A DNA stretch of 64,000 nucleotides from Bradyrhizobium sp. B124 (GCF_038967635.1 NZ_CP152413.1:1302001-1366000); one strand, 5' to 3'; numbered from the stretch's first letter, positions 8,515 through 17,595 are shown. Notes: a model not told the origin generated them from the letters alone. Program-made: numbers and translations.

Positions 8515-10344
8515 ATGAATCGTCGCGAACTCTTGATCGGCGGTGTGCTGACGCCGATGGCGCACTGGATCGTACCGAGGCCGGTCGCCGCCGCGCAGGG
8601 CGCGAGCAATTCCTCGGAAATGTTTCGGCGAACGCGTCCCTCGGACCCACAGTGGCCGTCGGCCGCCAGCTGGAACCGGCTGAACGAGCAAACCGACGGC
8701 CACCTCATTGCGGTGAAGTCGCCGCTGGCGGCGTGTCAGGACAGTCCCTCAGGTCCGGCGTGCCGCGATGTGTTCAAGGAGCTGAAGAACCCCTACTACA
8801 TCGGCGACGACCCGGCGCTGACCCAGACCACGGGCTATCTCGATGCATGGGCGTCCCAGCCAAGTGTCTACGCCGTCGCGGCGCGCACGACAGGTGACGT
8901 CGTTGCCGCCGTCAATTTCGCACGTGACAACAATCTGCGGCTGGTCGTGAGAGGCGGCGGCCACTCTTATCTCGGCACATCGAGTGCGCCCGACTCGCTG
9001 ATGATCTGGACCCGCGCGATGCACGACATCACGCTGCACGACAGCTTCGTCCCGCAAGGCTGCCTGGATCCGCCGCAGCCGGCCGTCAGCATCGGCGCCG
9101 GCGCGATCTGGATGCATGTCTACAATGAGGTGACGACCCGAGGTGGCCGCTATGTCCAGGGTGGCGGCTGTGGAACCGTCGGCGTAGCGGGACTTGTGCA
9201 GGGCGGCGGCTTCGGCAGCTACTCGAAGAACTACGGCACCGCCGCGGCGAGCCTGTTGGAAGCCGAAATCGTCACCGCGGACGGCGTCGTCCGGATCGCA
9301 AATACCCGCAGCAACCCGGACCTGTTCTGGGCCTTGCGCGGCGGCGGTGGCGGCACCTTTGGCGTCGTCACCCGCCTGACGTTGCGCACCCATGAACTAC
9401 CCGACGTCTTCGGCTTCGCCAACATGACGATCAAAGCGGCGTCTCAGGCGTCATTCCGCCGCCTCGTGAGCGCATTCGTGGATCTCTACGCCGACCGCCT
9501 GCATAACCGCCATTGGGGCGAGATCGTCAACATCAAGCCGGGCAACGTGCTCGACATCCAGCTTTCGTTCCAGGGCCTCGACAAGCCGCAGGCCGACGAA
9601 CTGTGGCGGCCCTTCATTCGCTTCGTCACGGAGGCCGAGGGGGAATTCACCTTCACCCGTCCGCCATCGATCCGCACCGGTCCGGCAGCGCACCGTTGGG
9701 ACGCCGCCTACATCCGACAGCGCGTTCCGCAGGCGATCCTCTCCGACGACCGTCCGGGCGCACCGGCGGAGAACGTGTTCTGGGCCGCCAATCTGAGCGA
9801 AGCCGGGCACTTCATCCACGGTTTTGAATCGCTCTGGCTTGGCGCATCGCTGCTGAGCGGCGTGGAGCGTCCGCGGCTTGTCGAAGCCCTGCTGGCGGCC
9901 GCCGAGCATGCGACGGTCGAGTTGCACTTCCAGAAAGGGCTGGCCGGCGGATCGGAAGCCGCGATCGCCTCCGCAAGGGAAACCGCCACGAACCCCGCCG
10001 TGATCGACGCCTTCGTGCTCGCCATCATCGCGAGCGAGGGCCCGCCCGCCTATTCCGGCCTCAGCGGCCACGAGCCGGATCTGGCCGATGCGCGCAAGAA
10101 TGCCGCAGGGATCGCGAAGGCGGTCGGCGAACTCGGAAAGGTGGCGCCGGACGGCGGCGCCTATCTTGCGGAAAGCAGCTTCTTCGAACCGAAGTGGCAG
10201 CAGGCCTATTGGGGCCCGAACTACAAGCGGCTTCTGGAGATCAAGCAGAAGTACGATCCGGCCGGCCTGTTCTTCGTGCGCCACGGCGTCGGCAGCGACG
10301 ACTGGAGCGACGACGGATTTACGCGGCTGGCGACGCGTCCATGA
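8515..10344 (+). CDS. exported FAD-linked oxidase of the berberine-bridge/PCMH family
   Basis: A 609-residue flavoprotein. The N-terminus (MNRRELLIGG, then a hydrophobic stretch and PVAAAQG) looks like a Tat or Sec signal, so the enzyme is probably periplasmic. A PCMH FAD-binding domain spans about 110-310 with VVRGGGHSY, VSIGAGAIW and GGGCGTVGVAG, then the conserved LFWALRGGGGGTFGVVT. A BBE tail ends near YWGPNYKRLLEIKQKYDP. His in GGGHSY and Cys in GGGCGTVG match the residues that attach FAD twice in berberine-bridge and gluco-oligosaccharide oxidases, so bicovalent flavinylation is likely. The substrate is unknown. It stands alone between divergent and convergent neighbours. Confidence 0.85.
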   Translation: MNRRELLIGGVLTPMAHWIVPRPVAAAQGASNSSEMFRRTRPSDPQWPSAASWNRLNEQTDGHLIAVKSPLAACQDSPSGPACRDVFKELKNPYYIGDDPALTQTTGYLDAWASQPSVYAVAARTTGDVVAAVNFARDNNLRLVVRGGGHSYLGTSSAPDSLMIWTRAMHDITLHDSFVPQGCLDPPQPAVSIGAGAIWMHVYNEVTTRGGRYVQGGGCGTVGVAGLVQGGGFGSYSKNYGTAAASLLEAEIVTADGVVRIANTRSNPDLFWALRGGGGGTFGVVTRLTLRTHELPDVFGFANMTIKAASQASFRRLVSAFVDLYADRLHNRHWGEIVNIKPGNVLDIQLSFQGLDKPQADELWRPFIRFVTEAEGEFTFTRPPSIRTGPAAHRWDAAYIRQRVPQAILSDDRPGAPAENVFWAANLSEAGHFIHGFESLWLGASLLSGVERPRLVEALLAAAEHATVELHFQKGLAGGSEAAIASARETATNPAVIDAFVLAIIASEGPPAYSGLSGHEPDLADARKNAAGIAKAVGELGKVAPDGGAYLAESSFFEPKWQQAYWGPNYKRLLEIKQKYDPAGLFFVRHGVGSDDWSDDGFTRLATRP

Positions 10345-10480
10345 GCGTGCCGATATGAACCGTCGACGATTTGCAGGTCGACCGGAAGCCTCGCTCCGGT
10401 TCATTTGAACGTCGCGAAGCGAGTTCGCGCGCGAGAGGGGTAAGTGGAGCGCGACGCCGGAGATCGCCGCGCTCGCACCG

Positions 10481-11502
10481 TCAGGTCAGCTTGCCGGTGT
10501 ACTTCTCCAGCGCCGCCCAGGCGTCCGCGCCATAGGTCTTCTGCCACTGCGTGTAGAAACCGGCTTTCACCAAGGCTGCCCTGAACTGCACGGGATCGGG
10601 CGTGTTGAAGGTCATGCCCTTCTCGGTCAGCTCGGCTTGCAACGAGCGGTCCATCTCGACCAGATCGGCGCGCTCCTTCACCGCCGCCGCGTCGAACGCC
10701 GCATTGATCAGCTCGAGCAGATCGGGCGGCAGGGCCGCCATCGCGAGGCGGTTGCCGAGGATCCAGTAGCCGCTCCAGCAATGGTTCGACAGCGCGCAGT
10801 ATTTCTGCACCTCGTAGAGCTTTCCGGTCGAGACCTGTGCCAGCGGATTCTCCTGCCCTTCGACGATGTGGGTCTGCAGCGCCGAATAGAGTTCACTGTA
10901 GGAGATGCTCGACGGCAGCGCGCCAAGTCCTGAGAACAGCGACGTGAGCAATGCCGTCACCGGCACGCGAATCTTGAAACCCTTGAGATCGTCGACGCTG
11001 TTGAGCTGCCGGCTCGACGACGAGGTGATCTGGCGGAAGCCGTTGTCCCAGACCTTCTTCAGCGGCACGACGCCGGTCCTGGCGATCGCATCGCGGACGA
11101 TGCCGCCGACGCCGCCGTCCATCGCCGCCCAGACCTGATCGTAGGACTGGAACGCAAAACCGATGCTGGGCAGCCCCGACAACGGCACCAGCGTCGACAA
11201 GGTCATGCTGGGTGCCGCCAATAGTTCGATACCGCCGGCGCGGACCTGCGACAGCATCTCCGGATCACCGCCGAGCTGGCTGTTGGCGAACACCGTGATG
11301 TTGACCCGGCCGGATGACTGCGTACCGACCGCCTTGGCCCCTCGGCCAGACGGATTGTTAGCGGATGGGTTTCCGGAGTGTTGACGCCGAGCTTGAAGTC
11401 GAACTCTGCCGCGGCAAGAGACGGCTTACCAAACATCGCGGCGGCAACTGCCACGGAGCCGGTTCCCAGCATCCGGCGGCGCGTCATATTCCTTGTTTTC
11501 AT
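10481..11502 (-). pseudogene. TRAP transporter solute-binding protein (DctP family), frameshifted
   Basis: The two halves of a DctP protein are in different frames. The N-terminal piece (from 11502) has a twin-arginine signal (MTRRRMLGTGSVAVAAAMF) and a mature start EFDFKLGVNTPETHPL. The C-terminal piece carries FANSQLGGDPEML, LKGFKIRVP and the typical ending. The shift lies near 11340, in GAGGGGCCAAGG; one more G in the G-run would restore AEGAKAV and a continuous protein of about 340 residues. DctP proteins capture carboxylates for the TRAP permease, but no DctQ or DctM gene is adjacent, so it would be an orphan. A homopolymer sequencing error is a real alternative to true decay. Confidence 0.75.
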
Positions 11503-11692
11503 TATTGTTTTTCTCCCAGGCGCAGTCCGCGCCCATGGCCAGTTTCAGCCCTCTCCCGCTGTGACGCAAGGCACGGTGAAACCAATCGGCCCGTGGCACG
11601 AAACCATTTCCGGGAACTCACGAAACGATCCGGAAACAGATGGGGCTTACCAGTAGCTGCCATAGACGGCGCATAGACGCCCGGAGGCGACC

Positions 11693-11896
11693 ATGAACCA
11701 CTCGATCCATTCAGCCGATCGCGCGACCCACCTCAAGATTGTGGTTGTTGCCCTCGTTGCGGCCATCGGGGTTGCGGCTTTCGGCATTTCGGCGCGGAAC
11801 AACGCGGAATTCACCCAGACCGCCCAGACCAACCAGGTCATCAAGGCCGGCAAGCCTGTCGCGATCACCTCCTCGGGCACCTCGACGGTCCGCTAA
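11693..11896 (+). CDS. small single-span membrane or secreted protein
   Basis: A 67-residue protein with GGAGG five bases before the ATG. It has one hydrophobic segment (about residues 16-33, KIVVVALVAAIGVAAFGI) followed by a polar, Thr/Gln-rich tail. This looks like a one-pass anchor or an uncleaved signal. It is followed within 30 bp by a good intrinsic terminator, so it is a monocistronic unit. I do not recognise a function; small proteins of this build are common in Bradyrhizobium. Confidence 0.65.
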   Translation: MNHSIHSADRATHLKIVVVALVAAIGVAAFGISARNNAEFTQTAQTNQVIKAGKPVAITSSGTSTVR

Positions 11897-11925
11897 AACG
11901 TATTCAGGCTTCGGCAGACAAAGCG

Positions 11926-11947
11926 GCCGCCTTCGGGCGGCTTTTTT
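11926..11947 (+). terminator. intrinsic terminator after the small membrane protein
   Basis: Stem GCCGCC, loop TTCG, stem GGCGGC, followed by six T. It sits 30 bp after the stop of the small gene at 11693. Confidence 0.85.
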
Positions 11948-12039
11948 GTTGGGTCTGATCGTCTTGCGCTCCGATCAGGGCGGTGTGACCTTCGCCAGGT
12001 TCGGCTACGGCGATTGCAGGACCACCGAGACCGGGGCGC

Positions 12040-12197
12040 GCGAGATCGCTACCGCTGGTGCTCGACCTCGACGACACCCTGATCAAGGACGACCGTTCGA
12101 TCTGAGCTTGTTCTCGATCCTGCGCCGCAATCCGCTGCTCGTTGTTGCATACGCGGTCTGGCTGACGCGCCACCGCGCAGCCGCGGCGAAATCTTAA
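12040..12197 (+). pseudogene. remnant of a UbiA-family prenyltransferase N-terminal HAD domain
   Basis: From about 12052 one frame reads PLVLDLDDTLIKDD and then stops. The next frame continues FDLSLFSILRRNPLLVVAYAVWL before it stops at 12197. Together they match the start of HAD-UbiA fusion proteins of rhizobia, where a DLDGTL motif is followed by 'L...R.NPL'. Both the frameshift and the missing remainder (over 400 residues expected) mark it as a dead fragment. It lies in an otherwise empty 350-bp gap. Recognition is from motif memory, so the family call is moderate. Confidence 0.5.
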
Positions 12198-12296
12198 CCG
12201 CCTCCTAACGCGGTCGTTCGATTGCAATCCGCTCCGCGACCCCAGTTTTAAAAATTGTTCCATTAAGCTCGGCATCAACAGAGGCGCAGGCCCATA

Positions 12297-12497
12297 ATGA
12301 ATTTGCAGCAGCAAGTAATTTCGACCGGCTTCAAGATCATCTGCACGGATTGCGGCAGCCTGGCGATCAAGGTCGCCGATCCCGCGCATGCGTCTGGCGA
12401 CACCATCATCGAATGCCGCCGCTGCAACGCCGTGCGCGGCACCGTGGCGGATCTGCACACCCTGGCGCGGCGCGGCCGCGACCTGTTCGAATTCTAA
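12297..12497 (+). CDS. small zinc-ribbon protein
   Basis: A 66-residue protein with two CxxC knuckles (CTDC near residue 16 and CRRC near residue 40) separated by about 20 residues, the layout of a one-zinc ribbon. The rest is a short polar tail ending LFEF. The function is unknown; such proteins may bind nucleic acid or a protein partner. The next small gene starts 15 bp downstream on the same strand, probably co-transcribed. Confidence 0.65.
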   Translation: MNLQQQVISTGFKIICTDCGSLAIKVADPAHASGDTIIECRRCNAVRGTVADLHTLARRGRDLFEF

Positions 12498-12512
12498 CCC
12501 CCGGCGCCGCCG

Positions 12513-12704
12513 ATGCTGTCAGACCCGAACGCGACCATGCAGAGCGACATTCCCCTGGACACGGTCTGGTCGATCCTCGAGGCCGCCAACGAACTGGGCG
12601 ATACCCACACGGTTGACGCTTGCCGCCGTATCATCGACGCGAATTTGCGCGGCGAGGCCCCGGGACAATCCGACCTCAACGCGGTCGCCGCATTCTTTGC
12701 CTGA
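12513..12704 (+). CDS. small hypothetical helical protein
   Basis: A 63-residue acidic protein (LDTVWSILEAANELGDTHTVDACRRIID...) predicted to be two or three helices. A second possible start, ATG at 12537, gives 55 residues. It is probably co-transcribed with the zinc-ribbon gene just upstream. No family is recognised. Confidence 0.5.
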   Translation: MLSDPNATMQSDIPLDTVWSILEAANELGDTHTVDACRRIIDANLRGEAPGQSDLNAVAAFFA

Positions 12705-12870
12705 TCAGGGCGGCGCGTTCCGCGTTTGTGAATTCAATGCGGCGCCGCGGTGACAGATCGCCCGGCGGAAACATAACAATACAGGCCGAGACGTCGCTTA
12801 ACCTTGCCTGACTTGATTAGCCCGAGGTCGATCGGCTAGCTGTCGCACAGCTTTCGATTCGGACGGGCCG

Positions 12871-14172
12871 ATGCAATTGACGCGCGACGACCTGACTGTC
12901 GGGGTCACAATCCCTGGGTTCCTCGTCCTCAGCACCGCCTCGATGATCGCGTGCGGGCACGCGTTCCCGGCGATGCATGTCTGGCGCTCCGGCATCACGG
13001 CCGAGGCCATCCTCGGCACCGCGATCATGGCCGTCTTCATCCCGGCGTTCATCGCGGGCCGCTTCAGCTTCGGTTATCTGGTGAGCTTCTCGCTGCTGTC
13101 AGCGGTGTTCGGCTTCGTCTGGCTCAGCTTCTTCAGCGCGTTCGATTATCCGCATGCCATCGCCCGCTGGGCCATGATCGCCGCGCTTGCCGCCGCGATG
13201 ATCCCCCTGATGTTCCAGAATATGCCGGTTTGGCGGCCCGGCCTGTCCGAAACGGCGATCAAACGCATTGCGCTGCTGCTGCTGGCGTCGTCCTTGGCCG
13301 TGCTGGTCGCCGACATCTCGTACGGCGCCAGTCTCGGCAATCCCTATGGTGCAGCCCGCAACGCCGTCACGCGGCCGGCGCTGTTGAATTATCTCACCGG
13401 GATCATGATCGGCGCGGTCCTTCCCTATCTGTTCGCGCATTTCGCATCGCGCAGGCAATGGATGCAGGCCGCTTGCGTGTTGCTGTTTGCGCTTTGCTTC
13501 TATCCGGTCGTCAACAACAAGACCGTGCTGCTGTTGCCAATCTGGCTGCCGTTTCTGTTCTGGCTGTTCGGCCGGTTCACCCCGCGGCTGGCCACGGTGC
13601 TCACATTCCTCATTCCCATGATCATTGGGCTCACGGCGTTCGCCGTGCTCGGCGCCGACAGGGACTACGTCGTGTTCAGCGCCATCAATCTGCGCTTCCT
13701 CGCAATCCCGTCGCTCGCCCTTGATCAATATGCCGACTTCTTCGCACACCGCGACCTGACCCGGTTCTGCCAGATCACGATCGTGCGACAGGTGACTGCC
13801 TGCCCGTACGGCGAGCTCGGCCCGGCGCTCGGAGCGATCTATCGGGACGGCAATTTCAACGCCTCCTTCCTCGCCACCGAGGGCATCGCGTCGGTCGGTC
13901 TCGCGCTCGCGCCGGTTTCGGCACTCGTATGCGGCCTGATCCTGTCGGTGGGGTCGATGGTCTCGCGGCACCTGTCGCCGCGCTTCATCGCGGTGTCCTC
14001 AGGCATCGCCGTTCAGGCCATCATGAACGTGCCGCTCACGACAAGCCTGATGTCGAACGGGATCGCGCTGCTGTTCCTGCTGTGGTGGCTGACGCCCGAA
14101 TGGCGAGCGGAAGCTTCGCAGCATAAGCAACAGTCAACGCGGCCCGTCGATGCGGTCGGTGTCGGGGCCTGA
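12871..14172 (+). CDS. polytopic inner-membrane protein, possible polysaccharide polymerase-like
   Basis: A 433-residue protein with about ten to twelve hydrophobic segments and a larger hydrophilic loop around residues 270-320 (HRDLTRFCQITIVRQVTACP, then IYRDGNFNASFLATEG). Length and topology, with a long periplasmic loop near the end, resemble Wzy/O-antigen-ligase type membrane proteins, but no diagnostic motif was found. The convergent neighbour is a methyltransferase that could act on a cell-surface sugar. Treat the function as unknown. Confidence 0.65.
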   Translation: MQLTRDDLTVGVTIPGFLVLSTASMIACGHAFPAMHVWRSGITAEAILGTAIMAVFIPAFIAGRFSFGYLVSFSLLSAVFGFVWLSFFSAFDYPHAIARWAMIAALAAAMIPLMFQNMPVWRPGLSETAIKRIALLLLASSLAVLVADISYGASLGNPYGAARNAVTRPALLNYLTGIMIGAVLPYLFAHFASRRQWMQAACVLLFALCFYPVVNNKTVLLLPIWLPFLFWLFGRFTPRLATVLTFLIPMIIGLTAFAVLGADRDYVVFSAINLRFLAIPSLALDQYADFFAHRDLTRFCQITIVRQVTACPYGELGPALGAIYRDGNFNASFLATEGIASVGLALAPVSALVCGLILSVGSMVSRHLSPRFIAVSSGIAVQAIMNVPLTTSLMSNGIALLFLLWWLTPEWRAEASQHKQQSTRPVDAVGVGA

Positions 14173-14218
14173 GCGATCGACAGCCGCGACCAAGCAACGC
14201 CGATACGACCCTGTGGCC

Positions 14219-15097
14219 TTACTTCTTTCGGAGAACGATGATGCTCTGATACGGTGAGATCCCGTTCATGCCGACGTCAACGAGATCAAACCGGTCGGTC
14301 CAGTGCGTCTCGATGTACCGCTTGCTGATGATCGTCTCGCCGTAGGTCATTTCGCCATCGACCGGATAGCTTTGCGGATAGAAGTAGAATCCCTCCCGCG
14401 CCACAGTCTCGGCGATCTTTTGCTGATCCCAGCCGGGCAATTTGGCAATCGGCTCATAGAATGCGTATGCCGGCGGCCGAATGGTCAGAAGAAACAGACC
14501 ACGATTCTCCAGAGAATCGTGAACCGCGGTCAGGCATGTGTCGCTTGCGGCAGGCGAGAGGTGCGTCCAGATCGATAGCGCGTAAGCGACATCGAATTTC
14601 TGGTTGAACGGCAGACGTCTCGGCAGGCTGTCCGACAACACGATGTCGGCGTGCGGGTTGGAGCGCTGCGCGACCTGGATGATGCCCTTGTGCGGATCAC
14701 ACCCATGCAGATTACGGAGCGGCGCATCCTTCATGAAGTACCGGAGCACACTGCCCCAGCCGCAGCCATAGTCCAGCACCTCGCATTCATCGAATGGCTT
14801 ATCCAGATGACGCCTGAGCTTATCGTGCAACAAGCGATAGGTTTCGATGACGGCGGCACCTAACTCCATCCCGGAACGACCGCTCCAGTTTTTCTGGGTC
14901 CCGGCATCAGGCGGATCGGGAATGGCGGCCTTGATGGCCTTGAAGCCATCATATTCCTTCCAGAGCAGCACGTTCCACAGATACGGATCGTCGATCCATT
15001 TGAGCGCGTCGTAGACGGACTCTCCCCTGCGACAGGCGGCGTCCGCTCCTTCCAGTTCGTCGTTGTAATATTCGTTCAGCCACGAACTCCAATTCAT
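14219..15097 (-). CDS. class I SAM-dependent methyltransferase
   Basis: A 292-residue protein with the SAM-binding motif I as VLDYGCGWGSVLRYF (near residue 110), an acidic strand-2 end (LHGCDPHKGII) and motif III-like DVAYALSIWTHLS. Its long N-terminal helical part (SSWLNEYYND...) is not needed for the fold and may bind the acceptor. GGAGG seven bases before the ATG at 15097 fixes the start; a GTG two codons earlier lies too close to that site. The acceptor is unknown. Confidence 0.75.
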   Translation of the reverse strand: MNWSSWLNEYYNDELEGADAACRRGESVYDALKWIDDPYLWNVLLWKEYDGFKAIKAAIPDPPDAGTQKNWSGRSGMELGAAVIETYRLLHDKLRRHLDKPFDECEVLDYGCGWGSVLRYFMKDAPLRNLHGCDPHKGIIQVAQRSNPHADIVLSDSLPRRLPFNQKFDVAYALSIWTHLSPAASDTCLTAVHDSLENRGLFLLTIRPPAYAFYEPIAKLPGWDQQKIAETVAREGFYFYPQSYPVDGEMTYGETIISKRYIETHWTDRFDLVDVGMNGISPYQSIIVLRKK

Positions 15098-15103
15098 CGG
15101 CAC

Positions 15104-15454
15104 GCCTCCGTGTTAGGTTCGCTTCATCGGCCCTCGCCCACGCTCGCGTCGTTTGAATGTCCTGACTGTCTTCGCTTACTCCGGCAACTTTAAGACCCGT
15201 CGAAAGCGTGTGAGTTCCGCAAGGTGGTGGAACCGCTGATGTCGTTTCTGCGCCATGGACGAGCGATCGCCGTTCACCAGGGGTGATAGCGACAGACCTC
15301 AACCGCAGAACATGGATCTGTTCCGTCAGCTGCCATCGCGCCGCCGGCGACAAGACGCTGAAGACGAAGACGACGCATGCCATCGCAGAACCCGCGTCGG
15401 CAACGTCGACCGCAATGTGGTTACATCGGATGACACACGCGCAGGCGCGGAAAC
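15104..15454. other. gene-free stretch left of the integrated element
   Basis: About 350 bp with no convincing gene. It is probably the eroded body of an older insertion whose integrase stump follows. It contains an 18-bp word at 15433-15450 that recurs exactly at 20011-20028 inside the element. Confidence 0.4.
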
Positions 15455-15700
15455 CAGTTGATGACCGTTGTCGAGGGTGACGCCGGCGGCGCGGCGGGGA
15501 GGATCGACACGATGGCAAAAATGGTCAATCACAACGATAAGTTGCGCGAGACTTGCAGCCCGGCAAACGTCGGGAGCACCCGCCGTTTCGACCACGGCCA
15601 GCGCATCAGGACGGACCTGCCCGAGGCACAAAAACGCATTCCGGCGACCTCCCAAGAGATGCTCTTGGGAACCGACATTTCTGCTAAGTCATTGAAATAA
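15455..15700 (+). pseudogene. C-terminal stump of a second tyrosine-recombinase-like integrase
   Basis: About 80 residues (VVEGDAGGAAGRIDTMAKMV..., ending SAKSLK) align end to end with the last ~80 residues of the intact integrase at 30308-31729 (AVEGDAGGASVEDQSNKMAN..., ending SAKPLK). Shared features include N.KLR/NRLRRTYNPVN against DKLRETCSPAN, and SARRYD against STRRFD. The stop abuts the left att repeat exactly as the intact gene abuts the right one. Note that the stump reads C-SP where the intact copy has the nucleophile-like Tyr in TYNP. It is a relic of another element in the same tRNA site. Confidence 0.8.
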
Positions 15701-15750
15701 ATGGCGCGAGAGACGGGACTCGAACCCGCGGCCTCCGCCGTGACAGGGCG
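15701..15750 (-). repeat. attL: 50-bp copy of the tRNA-Asp 3' end
   Basis: Identical over 50 bp to 31729-31778. Read on the minus strand it is the 3' part of tRNA-Asp from within the anticodon stem-loop to CCA, without the 5' half, so it cannot make a tRNA. It marks the left junction of the element. Confidence 0.9.
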
Positions 15751-15882
15751 AAAAATGATCAGCGCAATCAACGTTGCGTGACATTCTCGACCTCGAAACT
15801 GCGCATGCCGACCGAGGGAAGTGTCACAGCTTCCCGTGCACCAAGGCCGAGATCAGCGTCCAACTCCACATGAAAACTAAAA

Positions 15883-15916
15883 AGCCCCGGACACCGTTCC
15901 AGCGGTGGCCGAGGCT
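15883..15916 (+). other. hairpin upstream of the first element gene
   Basis: AGCCCCGG with CACCG pairs imperfectly with CGGTG and CCGAGGCT about 34 bp across. It could be a leader or terminator structure; there is no T-tract. Confidence 0.3.
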
Positions 15917-15975
15917 CTTCAGCAACAGGTACGGCCGTAGGAGGGCCGCACGAAATGACGAGAGAAAATATACCG

Positions 15976-15992
15976 TGCACCGATCGGGTGCG
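15976..15992. promoter_or_regulatory. element operator copy 1 (TGCACC-gatcg-GGTGCG)
   Basis: One base from the perfect palindrome. It lies 38 bp before the ATG of the helix-turn-helix gene and directly after an AT-rich AAAATATA stretch that could be a -10 box, a usual place for a repressor site. Confidence 0.6.
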
Positions 15993-16030
15993 CAAGAGTC
16001 GCTCGGCCGTGGCAGCGAGGGATCGCGCCG

Positions 16031-16507
16031 ATGGCTGATCAGAACAAGCGCGACCTGTACACCAAAGAGCGGTTCGAATGGATTGATCAGGTCGTGGCTG
16101 ATCCTGAATTGCCAGCGTCCGCCACGAAGGTCGCCTACGTCATCGCAACTAGTCTGTGGCGCAATAAGGGCTCCATCACCTTGGTGTCGCCCGAGGTCAC
16201 GGCCTTAGACAATGTGCGAGAAGCCTGGATCGGCACCCGGGAGATTGCGGAAAAGATTGCGATGTCCCGCTTCACGGTCATGACTGTCGTGAACCAACTC
16301 CAAGAGCGCGGGCACCTTGAAGTCGATCGGGGCAAGCAAGGACGCGGTCATTCCAACCACTACCGGTTGGTTAGAAAAGGTGCGCACAGTAGCCTTTTCG
16401 ATACGGGGAAAGTTAAATTGAAGAAAAGTCAAAAGGTGCATCGGCCAACCTTTTTGGCTGCGAAAAGGTTGGTGCACGCACCTCCAGAGGTGTGCCCACG
16501 CACCTGA
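16031..16507 (+). CDS. helix-turn-helix protein (winged-helix replication/regulatory type)
   Basis: A 158-residue protein. Residues about 20-115 look like a winged helix: an N-terminal helical start (ASATKVAYVIATSLW), then IGTREIAEKIAMSRFTVMTVVNQLQERGHLEV, a standard helix-turn-helix plus recognition helix, and a wing ending in HYRLV. A basic tail follows (KVKLKKSQK). Comparable proteins in rhizobial prophages are labelled replication- or GntR-like regulators. It is the first gene of the element after attL and has the first operator copy in its promoter, so it is probably controlled by the element's repressor. It could be that repressor itself. Confidence 0.65.
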   Translation: MADQNKRDLYTKERFEWIDQVVADPELPASATKVAYVIATSLWRNKGSITLVSPEVTALDNVREAWIGTREIAEKIAMSRFTVMTVVNQLQERGHLEVDRGKQGRGHSNHYRLVRKGAHSSLFDTGKVKLKKSQKVHRPTFLAAKRLVHAPPEVCPRT

Positions 16508-16547
16508 ATCCCTTTGTACCCTCTGAGTGTCCCTCTCGGAACGAGCG

Positions 16548-16640
16548 CGGCGCGCCTCAAGCGCGCCAGCGTGGCGCTGAGTCTCGTGGAGAGATGTGCC
16601 TATGGGAGCAGTGACGGGCCCGCGCGCTTGAGGCGCGCCG
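16548..16640. repeat. 19-bp inverted repeat with self-complementary arms
   Basis: Arms at 16548-16566 and 16622-16640 are perfect reverse complements. Each arm alone can also fold (GGCGCGC-CTCAA-GCGCGCC). It lies in the gap after the HTH gene and before the stop of the minus-strand DUF2971 gene. A related hairpin lies at 17596-17616 beyond the other end of that gene. Confidence 0.65.
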
Positions 16641-16667
16641 GCCGCTCCGGGCGGAGGTGGCCGCCCG

Positions 16668-17534
16668 TCAGTCAGCGACGTACGGGATCGACGATCGCCT
16701 GATCTGCAATCGCATGCAATTGGAGGCGAGTAACGCGTCGATCGCAGCAACCTGGTGGTCTCGGTTTGCAGGTCCAACAATGATTTCCTCGACGCCCAAA
16801 TTCTGCGGGTGCGAGATCTTGGAGTTGATGACCTTGTCAAAGTGGAAAGTTGTGTAGGGAACAAGCCCAGCGGGCCCGATCCTCGTCTTCAACCTGGGCG
16901 GCCAGCTTACGCCGATCCAGATTAGTCGCGTTTCCTGTTCTTCGGCAAAATGGTTGTTCTTGAAGCTCAGCGCGACCTTCAAGGCCTCCGTCCAACAAGA
17001 TTGTGCTTGTTCCGAGTTCCTGTGCGGAGTCTGCTCCCGAGACTGATTTGAAAGGACCTTAACGAGCGATTCGGCCAAATTGTCCGCAGCGCCGCGTTGC
17101 GCGTCGGCGTCATAGAGGACAGGGACGAGGTGAAAGCCTTGCGCGTCTGCATTCTCCTGAAGCCACTGGGCGTTGAATCCAATCGAGAAGCCTCGCCCTC
17201 CGTTATAGCCGCGCCATTGCGAGAGCAAGTCCCCCTGAGATGTCAGTGAACCGACGAAGGCATGAGCCCGTTCGCGCTCGTTAGACTGGTGAAAAGAGTC
17301 AAGGATGTACCACGCCAACGGCGAGGCGCGATCGATGTCAGCTTCGCGCCTCCTCAAGGCAGCCCAAACGATCTCCCACCCGTAGAGAAACTCCGTCGTA
17401 TCGTTCAGAAATCGATGGTCGGAAACCCATAGGGATCTTGAGCTGATGATGCCCTGGAGGGCAGCTGCGGAAGTGTAATGATACAGGACCATTGGTTCGT
17501 CGATTTGCAACGGTGAGCCAGCCAGCACAAGCAT
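16668..17534 (-). CDS. DUF2971-type protein
   Basis: A 288-residue protein with the DUF2971 hallmarks: VLYHYTSAAALQGIISSRSLWVSDHRFLND near the start, then GSLTSQGDLLSQWRGY and GFSIGF in the middle. The biochemical role of the family is unsettled. The early H-Y-T element is reminiscent of ADP-ribosyltransferase-like folds, which is only an inference. DUF2971 genes often sit on mobile DNA. The start at 17534 is set by AGGAG five bases upstream; the frame is open to 17561. Coding bias and the flanking GC-rich hairpins suggest a separately acquired cassette. It could be a defence or addiction gene. Confidence 0.7.
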   Translation of the reverse strand: MLVLAGSPLQIDEPMVLYHYTSAAALQGIISSRSLWVSDHRFLNDTTEFLYGWEIVWAALRRREADIDRASPLAWYILDSFHQSNERERAHAFVGSLTSQGDLLSQWRGYNGGRGFSIGFNAQWLQENADAQGFHLVPVLYDADAQRGAADNLAESLVKVLSNQSREQTPHRNSEQAQSCWTEALKVALSFKNNHFAEEQETRLIWIGVSWPPRLKTRIGPAGLVPYTTFHFDKVINSKISHPQNLGVEEIIVGPANRDHQVAAIDALLASNCMRLQIRRSSIPYVAD

Positions 17535-17595
17535 GCGCTCCTGCCGTGGAGCAGAACACATTCGCGAGGGGGCCTTCGCCTTGCTACACGTGGAG

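Noticed and set aside
15458..15700. Independent 80-residue gene
   Set aside because: It aligns with the C-terminus of the intact integrase and lacks everything upstream, so it is a stump.
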